From Acetobacteraceae bacterium (GTDB lineage Bacteria; Pseudomonadota; Alphaproteobacteria; Acetobacterales; Acetobacteraceae), in the NCBI GenBank assembly GCA_030039695.1, contig JASHVB010000333.1, positions 1-9,976 on the forward strand: 9,976 nt of DNA, in the 5' to 3' direction. Positions within the stretch are counted from its first letter, which is position 1, and each line of letters begins with the position of its first letter. The notes below the pieces were generated by a model. It was not told the DNA's origin. It worked only from the letters and a program-made list of their open reading frames with translations, and made no database searches. The translations under genes were made by a program, and so were the position numbers. This document shows, one piece after another, positions 1 through 7,577 of the stretch.

Positions 1-274
1 TGATTGCATCAGAATAGTCCCGAATCTGCAGCCAGGGATCGATCTCCTGCCGAGGCTCGCCGTCGCTCGCGCCAAAGCAGCGATTGTCATAAACGACCGA
101 GGCAAGGCCCGCCTCAACAAAGGCCTCAGCATACTTATCAAGGTACATCTCTTTCACCGCCGAAAAGCCATGTGCTAAGACGACGGTCGGATGTGGCCCC
201 ACCCCATCCGGCTGGTAATGCCAGCCGCGTAGTGTCGTCCCGTCTGTTGTTTTGAACGAGATGTCTCGACGCAT
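1..274 (-). CDS. Alpha/beta hydrolase, N-terminal 91 residues (runs off left edge)
   Basis: The minus-strand frame starting at ATG 274-272 is open to the window edge. It gives a typical N-terminus of a dienelactone-hydrolase/Xaa-Pro-peptidase-like alpha/beta hydrolase. A DGTTLRGWHY strand (residues 11-20) comes first. PTVVLAHGF (29-37) follows, where the HGF supplies the oxyanion-hole turn. Next is a helix (KEMYLDKYAEAFVEAG), then LASVVYDNRCFGASDGEPRQEIDPW (57-81), the conserved D-x-R-x-x-G-x-S-x-G segment of this fold. The nucleophile elbow and the rest of the triad lie beyond the window, so activity cannot be judged. Substrate is unknown; relatives act on esters or peptides. The start is supported by the family-like beginning; GGGGGCGG about 7-14 nt upstream is a G-rich but imperfect ribosome site. 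A TTG sits four codons further upstream as an alternative start. No lesion is seen in the visible part. Confidence 0.85.
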   Translation of the reverse strand, partial: MRRDISFKTTDGTTLRGWHYQPDGVGPHPTVVLAHGFSAVKEMYLDKYAEAFVEAGLASVVYDNRCFGASDGEPRQEIDPWLQIRDYSDAI

Positions 275-858
275 GACTGCCGCCCCCAAAATATTATCAG
301 AGTGGTCGAAGCGTATCGCGGCCCAATGCCGGCGTTATCTGAACACACGTGGTCGCCTGTTCGGGGCGATCTGCACAGATCTCCCGGTGCAACGGCGCTG
401 ACGCAGCATGCTACCATACGCGCCCCGCTCGAGGCAGTATACAGAAATGAAACCTGTGTGGTACCGCTGAGGGACTGTCCGGCCGTCAGTTCCGACTTGC
501 TCGTCCGCGCTGTGCGCCGTGGTTCCGACCAAACACCAGATAGAACTGTTTCTTATCAGACAAGTAGACAAAAGAGGTGTCAGCAATCGACGACGCCGCG
601 TTCGTGACGTCCACGATAGATCGCCTGAAGGCAGTCGGCAACTCGTCCCCGACACTCGTCCCCGGCCGCGACAGACCGTGCCGAAGGCCACCCCCCCGGC
701 AGTGAGCCCGAGGTTTTCGTTTGTCCAGTGTATCTCGAGACCCACCGTCCCCCGGATCGGCAGCGCAGGGTGGAATCCGGCCGTCCGGTTCTTGGGGAGC
801 ATGGGCCGTACGAGGCCTCTATGGTGGTTCTCCACAGCGGATCGCAACCACACCATAG
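275..858. other. 584-bp stretch without an intact gene; possible coding remnants
   Basis: No complete gene is supported here. On the minus strand two short stretches in different frames read like protein. One, roughly 800-690, lies in the frame that the shifted S9 peptidase runs into and contains GLEIHWTNENLGLTAGG. The other, about 660-486, contains SIVDVTNAASSIADTSFVYL and SDKKQFYLVF and ends at TGA 488-486. They could be two pieces of one decayed gene joined by a frameshift, but I do not recognise the family. The segment just upstream of the hydrolase start (about 280-300) contains TGATAATATTTT on the minus strand, a possible -10 element, with no clear -35. Confidence 0.3.
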
Positions 859-2751
859 TCACCGCTCGGTGAGACTGGATCCCGCCAGATCGTCTCCGAC
901 GTGTTCCAAGATGCTCGGCATAGAATGCCTCCTCTATGGCCAGGAAGGACAATCGGTTCTCGGGTCGAATGAAACCGTGGCCCTCGTCGGGATAGACCAG
1001 AAAGCGAACCGGCAGACCGCGCTCGCGCATGGCAGCGACGATCTGCTCGGATTCGGCCAATTTGCAGCGCACATCGTTCTGTCCGAGGCCAATCAGCAGT
1101 GACTGCTTGATCTGGTCCACCCGTGACAGCGGCGAACGCGACCAAAGCCAGTCGCGCCCTTCCGCGGTCCGCGGGTCGTGATAGCGGCGATAGAACGTGG
1201 TTGCTATCGAGCTCCAATACGGCGGCATGCTCTCCAGCATGGTGATGAGGTTAGAGATGCCGACTATGCTGACGCCGCAACGGAACGTGTCGGGGGTGAA
1301 GGTTAGGCCGACCAGCGCTGCATGGCCGCCATAGGAGGCGCCCCGGATGGCGACCCGGTCGCGCCGCGCGATGCCTTCGCGCACGGCCCAGTCAACGGCA
1401 TCGAGCAGATCCTCGTGCATGGCGCGGGCGTGCTGCCGGTCGCCCGCATTGATGAAGTCCTTCCCGAAACCTGTCGAGCCGCGGTAATTTACCGACAGCA
1501 CGGCGCAACCGCGATTGGCCATCCATTGGTGGAAACTGTTGAAACCGTACTGATCTCGACTCCAGGGACCGCCGTGCACGCTCAGGACCATCGGCAACGG
1601 TTCCGGCGGCCGGTCGCCCTCGACATCGCGCGGCAACGTCAAATAACTGACGAGTTCGCGCCCGTCGCGGGACTTCAGCACCAGCCCGCGCATCGGCGCG
1701 AACTTGTATGGTGCTAGCTCGGGGCGGAGTTCAAACAAGTACGCCAGACTCCTGCTCCGACGATCGTAGAGATGATAGGCGCCGGGCTAGGTCGGGCCAT
1801 AAAATATGACGACCCATCGTGTGCCGTCTTCGGTCTGGCTGTAGACGTTGAAGTCAAGATCCCCGGCCGCGTCGGAAAGCAACCTCAGATCGTCAGCCAC
1901 TTCTGAATCGACAACGACCCATTCCCGCCGCACATACTCGAAGCTGGCAGCTGTGGCCTGTCCGGTGCGCGCATCGCGGATCAAGCCATGCAGGTCGGCC
2001 CGCGGATGCTCGGCCAGGAGCTGGCGGTGGCCGCTCGCGGCATTGACGCGGAACAGCGCACTCCTATCACGCCCGACGGATGACATAAGGTGATAGTTGC
2101 TACCGTCCCGCTCATAACCCGCCACGTATGTCCCGAGATTGTCCTCGTGCGGTACGTCGAAGGCCGGTTCGATCCGGCCAGCCTCGTAGCGGTAGAAGGA
2201 TGAGCCGCCCTGCTTCTCGTTCTGACGCCGCAGTAAACGGAGCGACAGGGCGTAGTCGAAGGTCTGCTCGCGGTAACCTCCTCGGTTTTCGAAAATCAGG
2301 TCCCGCTGTCCCGAGGCAAGATCGATCATCCAGGCATCGTGCCATTTGGCCATTTGGGATCGCGGTCGTTGAGAGCGACAACGATCGTGCCGGGTCGATC
2401 GGCCGACAGGGCTAGGACGCCGGCGGCGACACCACTTTCCGGCGTCAGCATGCGGGCGTCGGCAGTATCACGGGTGACAACCCAGATGCGCCGATTTTCA
2501 TCGCCGTTGATATCATCTATGAACAACAGGTGACGTCCGTCGTACGCCCAGCCGAAATCGGATAGCGGCCGCGCCCGTTTGGTCAACGGCCTCGCCGAAT
2601 CGACATCGCCCACAGGTGAGACCCAAAGGTTCAGCGCGCCGTCCCGCGGCTGGAGCCAGGCGAGGAAATCGCCGTCCGGGCTGATCCGGGGTGCAACGCG
2701 AGCCGGGTTCCCGAACAGGACGCGCCTTGGGATCATTCTGTCGTCAGCCAT
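859..2751 (-). pseudogene. S9 family serine peptidase (prolyl oligopeptidase / acylaminoacyl-peptidase type), broken by two frameshifts and a stop
   Basis: Read from ATG 2751-2749 to TGA 861-859, this is a full-length S9 peptidase of about 627 residues once lesions are repaired. Such enzymes hydrolyse short peptides, usually in the cytoplasm. The N-terminal half is a beta-propeller with repeats such as ARVAPRISPDGDFLAWL, SDFGWAYDGRHLLFIDD and GDENRRIWVV. The C-terminal half is the alpha/beta hydrolase: VHGGPW oxyanion strand, nucleophile in GASYGG (Ser codon 1336-1334), Asp in QNDVRC (codon 1075-1073) and His in DEGHGF (codon 979-977). The triad codons are intact. Lesions: an 8-bp tandem duplication (2342-2357) shifts the frame after NDRDPKW; TAG at 1789-1787 interrupts YGPT-stop-PGAYHLYDR; a +1 (or -2) shift near 898-907 comes before VGDDLAGSSLTER and the stop. 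The two shifts add up to +9, so start and stop are in the same frame. Removing 8 and 1 nt gives exactly 628 codons including the stop. No strong ribosome site precedes the ATG; the upstream frame is open to 2931, but the SPDG propeller start favours MADDRM. Confidence 0.92.
2342..2357. repeat. Perfect 8-bp tandem duplication inside the S9 peptidase
   Basis: CCATTTGG occurs twice back to back (2342-2349 and 2350-2357). On the coding strand this is CCAAATGG twice, straddling the codons for DPKW. With one copy the reading is DPKWHDAWMIDLASG, which joins the two frames smoothly; with two copies the frame ends after WPNGTMPG. This identifies the inserted bases directly. Confidence 0.93.
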
Positions 2752-2901
2752 AACGGGTCGCTCACTGGTTCGAGGTGATGCAGTCACTTCAACCCCTGCG
2801 GCCACTAAGCACGCCCCGTTGGGAGACCAAATTGCTGCCCGACGAAGCATTGAACATAGTAACTTTTCGCGCCGCATGCTCCAAACTCGCCAGTCTGGTT
2901 C

Positions 2902-2917
2902 CGCCCGCTGCCGGGCG
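2902..2917 (-). terminator. GC-rich hairpin downstream of the sulfatase-like gene, weak terminator candidate
   Basis: CGCCCG (2902-2907) and CGGGCG (2912-2917) form a perfect 6-bp stem with a 4-nt loop, 36 nt beyond the stop of the sulfatase-like gene on its strand. There is no T-run after the stem (GGAACCAG follows), so it is not a canonical intrinsic terminator. It could act with Rho or be chance in GC-rich DNA. Confidence 0.25.
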
Positions 2918-2952
2918 CAGAACTGACACACAGGGATGCTCGCGGTGCTCCC

Positions 2953-4266
2953 TTACGTTGCCTGCTGACCCTTGAGCAGAAACTGCGCTGAAGTCAGGTA
3001 GTAGTTCCGAGCTGTGGCGTTGAGTTGACGCTCCCCAAGCTCTGTCAACGCCCTCGCCTTAACCTGCTTGGCAGCGATGTCCCCTGCATCGATGGCCAAG
3101 AGGTAATCGGTCAACTCGGCCGCCCACTGGAATTCACCGGTTTCAACTGCGTTACGAGCTTGGGCCAGCATGTTCTGGGCACCACCCACCATATCCACCA
3201 TCTTCGCTGCACGCGCCGCCAGCGGCTGCGGGAAGATGTTCGTGGCATTGCCGTCGAACCAACCTACATAGTCGGCGTAGATCCCCCGGACCGTCCATGC
3301 GACGCTGCCATAGTATTCTTTCAGGTAGGGGCTCTGTGCCAACTTGGGCGGCAGCTTCACCTCCTGAACCAATTCATCCGGCGTCTTGCCTTGCTTGATG
3401 CCGGCGAGCGTTTGGTCGAGTATGGTCCGGATGCCGTCCCGGTAGACTGTTAACGCTTCGCGAACGTCATCCTTGCCGAGGATCGGGCGCATATGCCCTT
3501 GCACAAGATAATCGGCGTGGAGCCTGATCATCTTCTCCAGGCTGACGATCCAGGTTTCGGGAGGGCGCAAACGAAGGCCTCTGAGGGGCGAGAGGTTGGG
3601 GTATGACTTGTAGAAGTCGTCGCCAGGAAGAAGGACCCCTTTGTCAGGGATCCAGACAGCGACATTTTCCGGCGACTCGCCCGGCGTGTGCATGAGTTGC
3701 ATCCGGACACCGGCGACCTCGATCGTCTCCTCTTCGCCGCTGAAGGTCCTGGTCGGCGGAAGGAAGCCCTCGCGCGTGTGCGGCGTGACGCGGCCGTATT
3801 CGAGCTGAGTGCCAGCGTTAATGAACTGCTCGTCTGGCAGTTTTGTGCCGAAGACATCGCCGCCGCCGCGTGCGCCCCGACCGAACTCGGGACCCGAATC
3901 TACAAGCGTCTGGTGGCTGTAGATTTCCGGATTGTCATTCTCGGCGAACACATTGGCCCCGCCGGAGTGATCAGGGTGATTATGCGTGTAGATGACCGCG
4001 CGAATGGGTCGCACCAGCCGAGCGCCGAAAGCGTCAACGATCGCGCGCGCATCGACTGGGTTGGCCGACGTATCAACGATGATGGATCCGTCTTGTCCCT
4101 GGATGAGGATCACGTTGCTCGCGGAGTAACCGACCGCGGCAAACACTCGATCCGTGATTTCGATGACCTCCTTCCGAAATTCCATCGAACTGGCACGCAG
4201 TTGCTCGCGACCTTCCAACCCGCCCTGGACAGCGTCGGACACCGGAAATCCGATCGACGAAGCCAT
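2953..4266 (-). CDS. Short alkyl-sulfatase-like metallo-beta-lactamase-fold hydrolase (SdsA/BDS1-related)
   Basis: This intact 437-residue protein belongs to the metallo-beta-lactamase group that includes SdsA1/BDS1 alkylsulfatases, which cleave sulfate from primary alkyl sulfates such as SDS using a two-zinc site. The metal motif THNHPDH is at residues 94-100 (H95, H97, D99, H100). TPGESPEN (194-201), GDD (215-217) and the His of VQGHMRP (H258) match the remaining metal-ligand region. GWFDGN (335-340) and NYYLTSAQ (421-428) mark the alkyl-sulfatase dimerisation domain. SdsA1 is about 650 residues with a secretion signal and a C-terminal SCP2-like domain; this protein stops after the dimerisation domain. 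Its N-terminus (MASSIGFPVSDAVQGG) is not a signal peptide, so it is probably cytoplasmic. The start at ATG 4266 is preceded by GGAG at 7 nt; MEFRK at residue 28 is the likely beginning of the conserved fold but has poorer upstream signals. Substrate beyond 'sulfate ester or related' is inferred. Confidence 0.9.
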   Translation of the reverse strand: MASSIGFPVSDAVQGGLEGREQLRASSMEFRKEVIEITDRVFAAVGYSASNVILIQGQDGSIIVDTSANPVDARAIVDAFGARLVRPIRAVIYTHNHPDHSGGANVFAENDNPEIYSHQTLVDSGPEFGRGARGGGDVFGTKLPDEQFINAGTQLEYGRVTPHTREGFLPPTRTFSGEEETIEVAGVRMQLMHTPGESPENVAVWIPDKGVLLPGDDFYKSYPNLSPLRGLRLRPPETWIVSLEKMIRLHADYLVQGHMRPILGKDDVREALTVYRDGIRTILDQTLAGIKQGKTPDELVQEVKLPPKLAQSPYLKEYYGSVAWTVRGIYADYVGWFDGNATNIFPQPLAARAAKMVDMVGGAQNMLAQARNAVETGEFQWAAELTDYLLAIDAGDIAAKQVKARALTELGERQLNATARNYYLTSAQFLLKGQQAT

Positions 4267-4273
4267 AGCTATT

Positions 4274-4277
4274 CTCC
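4274..4277 (-). promoter_or_regulatory. Ribosome binding site of the sulfatase-like gene
   Basis: GGAG on the minus strand lies 7 nt before ATG 4266-4264 (GGAGAATAGCTATG). It supports this start over the internal Met at residue 28. Confidence 0.65.
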
Positions 4278-4560
4278 AATGGTGGTTCCCCGACCCAACC
4301 CAGTGTCACCGTTGAGTTAAATTGGCACAGCGTGTAGCCTTCTGTCCCGCGCTCGTCGGTCGGAGAGCATATATCACGCCCGAACGGCCCCCAAACATTC
4401 ACCCATAAAGCGGTCGAATGTCAGCTTTCGAGCGGCCCCATATGGACGGCGAATGGCTGGAAAAGGCCGAGAGTGGTCAACGGGCACGACGGCTCGCATC
4501 AGTCGATTTTCGGGTTGTTCGAGGAAAGTGGCGGCGCCACAGTCCGGCGAAGAAATCCCG
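4278..4560. other. Intergenic spacer between helicase and sulfatase-like gene
   Basis: About 290 bp separate the helicase stop from the next gene. No repeat, hairpin with T-run, RNA gene or convincing sigma-70 promoter is visible. The long minus-strand frame that covers it is only a shadow of the helicase's 3' end. The spacing suggests that the sulfatase-like gene has its own promoter within this stretch, but I cannot place it. Confidence 0.4.
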
Positions 4561-7065
4561 TTACGCGGTCCTGCCGCGGAGTCCGTCCGCGAGCGCCGAA
4601 AGCGCGTCGGCGAGCTGTCGCGCGGTCTCAGGAGGCGGCAGCGGCATTTTGAGGCTCCGCATGCCAGTTGCCGGATCGCGTTCGATCCATGGATGCGCCG
4701 GAGCCTTGGGATCGTTGGCGGCCGCCACAGCGGCAACGAACTGCGCACCCACCTGCACCAGCGCAAGCCACGGATCGGACCCGGGTTCGCTCCGCGGCAC
4801 TGCTGGCCCGATCGAGCGCTCGATATCGTCGGGGCCGATTTCCACCTGCGCCGTTGCGTCTTCCATGGGTTCGGCATCGTCAGCAGCGACGATGCTGTGC
4901 CCGGCCTCCTCGGCCGGGGTCACGGCCTCGCTTTCGCCCATGCGCCCAGTGACGTTCTCCACCTCCTTCATGAAGCGGTTAAGGCGCGAGCCGCCGAGCG
5001 AAATCTCGCCGCTGCCACCGTCGAGAACTCCGGCCGACAGTGCGCGCTTGAACGCCAGCACCGAAAGCATTCCTTCCTCGATGGTACCCTTTGCGACGAA
5101 ATTGATGACCCGCACAGGCTGCTGCTGACCTATGCGATGGATGCGTGCGATGCGCTGCTCCAGTACGGCAGGATTCCACGGTAGATCCATGTTCACCACA
5201 GTCGAGGCATGCTGCAGATTGAGGCCTGTGCTGCCGGCGTCGGTTGACAGGAACACGCGGCAGGCGGGGTCGTCGCGAAAGCGCTCGACGAGTGCTGGCC
5301 GCTTGTCTGATGGCACGCCGCCGTGAAAGCTGACATAGCCTAAGCCGCGCGCTTCGAGGCGCCGCACGATGATGTCGTGGGTCCGCGTCCATTGCGAGAA
5401 CACTACCGCCTTTGCTTTTGGCTCGGTGAACAGATCATCGAACAGCGCCGCCAGTTCATCGGCTTTGACACCATGGTCTGTCTCCTGGTCCAAGAGGTAA
5501 GTGCTGTTGCACGACATGCGCATGTTCTGCAGCGCACAGGTCAGCCGTCGCTGGTCTGTCTCTGACAAGTACCCCGTGTTCCGCCAGCGCTGCACGATTC
5601 TTGCGACCAGGTCGGCGTTCTCCTGATGATAGCGCATCTGCATCTCTGTCATCGGCACGAGAAGGTTCTGGTCGAGGCGGTCTGGCAATTGTTTGAGCAC
5701 CTCGGATTTGCGGCGGCGGATGAGCATGGGCGCCAGTGTCTGACCAACCTCCTCGAGCCCCGTGTAGCCAATGACGCGCCCGACTTCGTCCTTGACCTGG
5801 TGCTTACGCAGCAGCTTCCACGTCGGCCCCAGCCGGTGTTGATCGACGAACTGAACGATCGAGATCAGCTCTTCGAGCTTGTTCTCCAAGGGGGTGCCAG
5901 TCAGCACGATTGCGTAAGGACTACCGATTCGCTTCAGAGCACGCGCAGCAATGGTGTTCCAGTTCTTCACCCGTTGCGCTTCGTCGACGATCACGAGATC
6001 GGGCGCCCACACGGCGATCAGATCGAGGTCGGGCTTGAGCTTCTCGTAATTTGTGATCTTGCAGAAATCGTCTAAGCGATAGTCGATCTGACGCCGCGCC
6101 CGGCCGCCATTGATGACGCGCGCCACATTCTCGCCCTGCCTGCCGGAGAAACGCAGAATCTCGCTTTGCCACTGGTATTTGAGCGAGGTCGGGCAGATCA
6201 CCAGTACCCTTGTTACGCCGAAATGCCTCGCCAGGATTTCCGTGGCAGCGATGGCCTGGACGGTCTTGCCCAGTCCCATGTCGTCGCCGATCAATGCCCT
6301 ACCAGCCCGGACCGCGAACAGCGCGCCCTCGGCCTGATACGGATAGAGCGGCGCTTTCAGAACGGCACCAAGCTCGGGGTCGACAGCTCCTTGAGGAAAC
6401 AGTTTCGCGAGCTTCGAGGCACGGCGCTCTGCATCCCGCCTTGCCGCGATGAAATCGAGCGCATCGTCATAGGCGCGGAACTCATGACCCGACTTCGACG
6501 CCATGGCCATGAAAGACTCGAGTTCGTGGTAGCGATCATCTGGCAGCATCCCCTCACGACCGGCATCGAACAAAGCTGCGGCGGCCTCGCGCAGCGCTGG
6601 TGGGCAGTCTGTTCCGGGTCGGAAATATATGTGACGCCTGCCCTCGTTGCGGAGATACAGCTCGGAAAAAACTGGCTGGTAGCCACGCGCAAATGCGGCT
6701 TTTGCACCGCGTCGGTTCTCGAGCCGCGCAAGCGTGAACTCGATGTGCTTGCACGTGCCGAGCTCGTTCGTCGCGTAGTCGGGGCATGAGCAGAAGTTGT
6801 CGCCGGGCCCCATGCCCCGGATCGCTACGCGATAGCTCGATTTTGCGGCGGGATTGCTGACCCGAAACTCGGAGAAAATCGGTTCGCCAGTCAGATTCTC
6901 GAGCCCGAAGGCCTGCTCGCGGCCGAACTGGCGGCGTAGGCCTCTCTGCCATTCTACGGGCGATAGGTCGGCGGGCGCACGGGTGCGCGAGAGCTTGGGT
7001 TCCTTGTTCGGGGTTGTCGTGGAATTCCGGCTTCCGCGGTTGGATTTCATCAAATCGTACCCCAT
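4561..7065 (-). CDS. SNF2-family helicase/ATPase with N-terminal SWIM zinc finger
   Basis: This is an intact 834-residue Swi2/Snf2 (RapA/HepA-related) ATPase, a nucleic-acid translocase that would act on DNA- or RNA-bound complexes in the cytoplasm. A SWIM-type zinc finger comes first: C92-x-C94...C105-x-H107 in FCSCPDYATNELGTCKH. The SNF2 N-terminal lobe follows: YPYQAEG Q-motif region (241-247), Walker A DDMGLGKT (261-268, K267), ICPTSLKYQW (290-299), DEAQ box (361-364) and motif III LTGTPLENK (388-396). The helicase C lobe has VFSQW (555-559), FHGG (580-583), STDAGSTGLNLQ (607-618) and QRIARIHRIGQ (637-647). All ATPase motifs are present. After residue ~700 comes an acidic, Ala/Pro-rich linker and a short tail (763-834) that I do not recognise. 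ATG 7065 has a poor ribosome site; ATG 7050 (residue 6) has GGGG 8 nt upstream and may be the real start. The gene stands alone, with no partner nuclease or methylase nearby, so its pathway (repair, transcription recycling or defence) is undetermined. Confidence 0.93.
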   Translation of the reverse strand: MGYDLMKSNRGSRNSTTTPNKEPKLSRTRAPADLSPVEWQRGLRRQFGREQAFGLENLTGEPIFSEFRVSNPAAKSSYRVAIRGMGPGDNFCSCPDYATNELGTCKHIEFTLARLENRRGAKAAFARGYQPVFSELYLRNEGRRHIYFRPGTDCPPALREAAAALFDAGREGMLPDDRYHELESFMAMASKSGHEFRAYDDALDFIAARRDAERRASKLAKLFPQGAVDPELGAVLKAPLYPYQAEGALFAVRAGRALIGDDMGLGKTVQAIAATEILARHFGVTRVLVICPTSLKYQWQSEILRFSGRQGENVARVINGGRARRQIDYRLDDFCKITNYEKLKPDLDLIAVWAPDLVIVDEAQRVKNWNTIAARALKRIGSPYAIVLTGTPLENKLEELISIVQFVDQHRLGPTWKLLRKHQVKDEVGRVIGYTGLEEVGQTLAPMLIRRRKSEVLKQLPDRLDQNLLVPMTEMQMRYHQENADLVARIVQRWRNTGYLSETDQRRLTCALQNMRMSCNSTYLLDQETDHGVKADELAALFDDLFTEPKAKAVVFSQWTRTHDIIVRRLEARGLGYVSFHGGVPSDKRPALVERFRDDPACRVFLSTDAGSTGLNLQHASTVVNMDLPWNPAVLEQRIARIHRIGQQQPVRVINFVAKGTIEEGMLSVLAFKRALSAGVLDGGSGEISLGGSRLNRFMKEVENVTGRMGESEAVTPAEEAGHSIVAADDAEPMEDATAQVEIGPDDIERSIGPAVPRSEPGSDPWLALVQVGAQFVAAVAAANDPKAPAHPWIERDPATGMRSLKMPLPPPETARQLADALSALADGLRGRTA

Positions 7066-7577
7066 TCGGTGAGCTGCAACGAGCCGTCGGTTGAGTAGCC
7101 GAGGTTGACGGGATGGCCCGTCCCTCCCCTTCGCAGCGCAGGCTAGCGAGACAACCAGAGGGTGAGGAAGCTAGAGATGGATGGCCCCTCCGGTCGTTCG
7201 AGCCGGACTTGGCTTGACCTCCCATTGGCCGAAAGCAAGTCGTCATGGACGATCGACACCTATTCAGCCGGATACCCCTGAGGCGCTCAGGCCTAGCCGA
7301 TGAGTGCTGCCTCTTCACCCCCCTCACTGCCACGTGATTGTTTTCGACCATCGTCCCACGCTGAGTTTCCGCCACAAACCTCTTCGCTCTATCTCCGCAA
7401 TCCGGACTGATGGACCGCCCCAGATGCGTAGTGCTGATTTATCAGGAGGAATCGCCCCGATTCGGATTCAATCACATCTCGGTGGATATCGACAACGATC
7501 GGTCGATTCATTTGCTTCATCGATGACGCAGCGCATCGCACACTGGCATGCAAAATACCATCACCAGCTACCAGCCG
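7066..7577. other. 512-bp stretch without a recognisable gene
   Basis: Neither strand shows an intact, family-like reading frame. GACGGG (7107-7112) and CCCGTC (7117-7122) form a 6-bp hairpin upstream of the helicase, without a T-run on either strand. A 38-codon plus-strand frame (7410-7526, beginning MDRPRCVVLIYQEESP and containing FGFNHISVDIDND) reads like protein but has no convincing ribosome site and no recognised family. It may be a remnant. The stretch must hold the helicase promoter, which I cannot locate. Confidence 0.35.

Noticed and set aside
335..858. The long C-terminal extension of the S9 peptidase frame down to 335
   Set aside because: The extension starts where the family C-terminus jumps to another frame (VGDDLAGSSLTER, stop at 861-859). 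Its composition is Arg-rich and most of it is unlike the family, so it is an out-of-frame run-on.
3688..4320. 210-residue plus-strand frame opposite the sulfatase-like gene
   Set aside because: Its composition is that of an antisense shadow of a GC-rich gene, without a family match, while the minus strand carries a complete metal-binding enzyme.
4418..5184. Two overlapping plus-strand frames of 236 and 243 codons opposite the 3' end of the helicase
   Set aside because: They are low-complexity Arg/Ser/Ala-rich shadows; the minus-strand helicase motifs across the same bases are unambiguous.
4561..7065. SNF2 helicase as part of an anti-phage defence island
   Set aside because: No methylase, nuclease, DrmA/B-like or other defence partner is present in the window; the flanking genes are metabolic enzymes.
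7107..7122. GC hairpin as an intrinsic terminator near the helicase start
   Set aside because: No T-run follows on either strand, and on the helicase strand it lies upstream of the gene.
6554..7375. 273-codon minus-strand frame overlapping the helicase 5' end and the upstream spacer
   Set aside because: It is out of frame with the helicase and has no recognisable domain; the overlap with the SWIM finger region shows it is a shadow.
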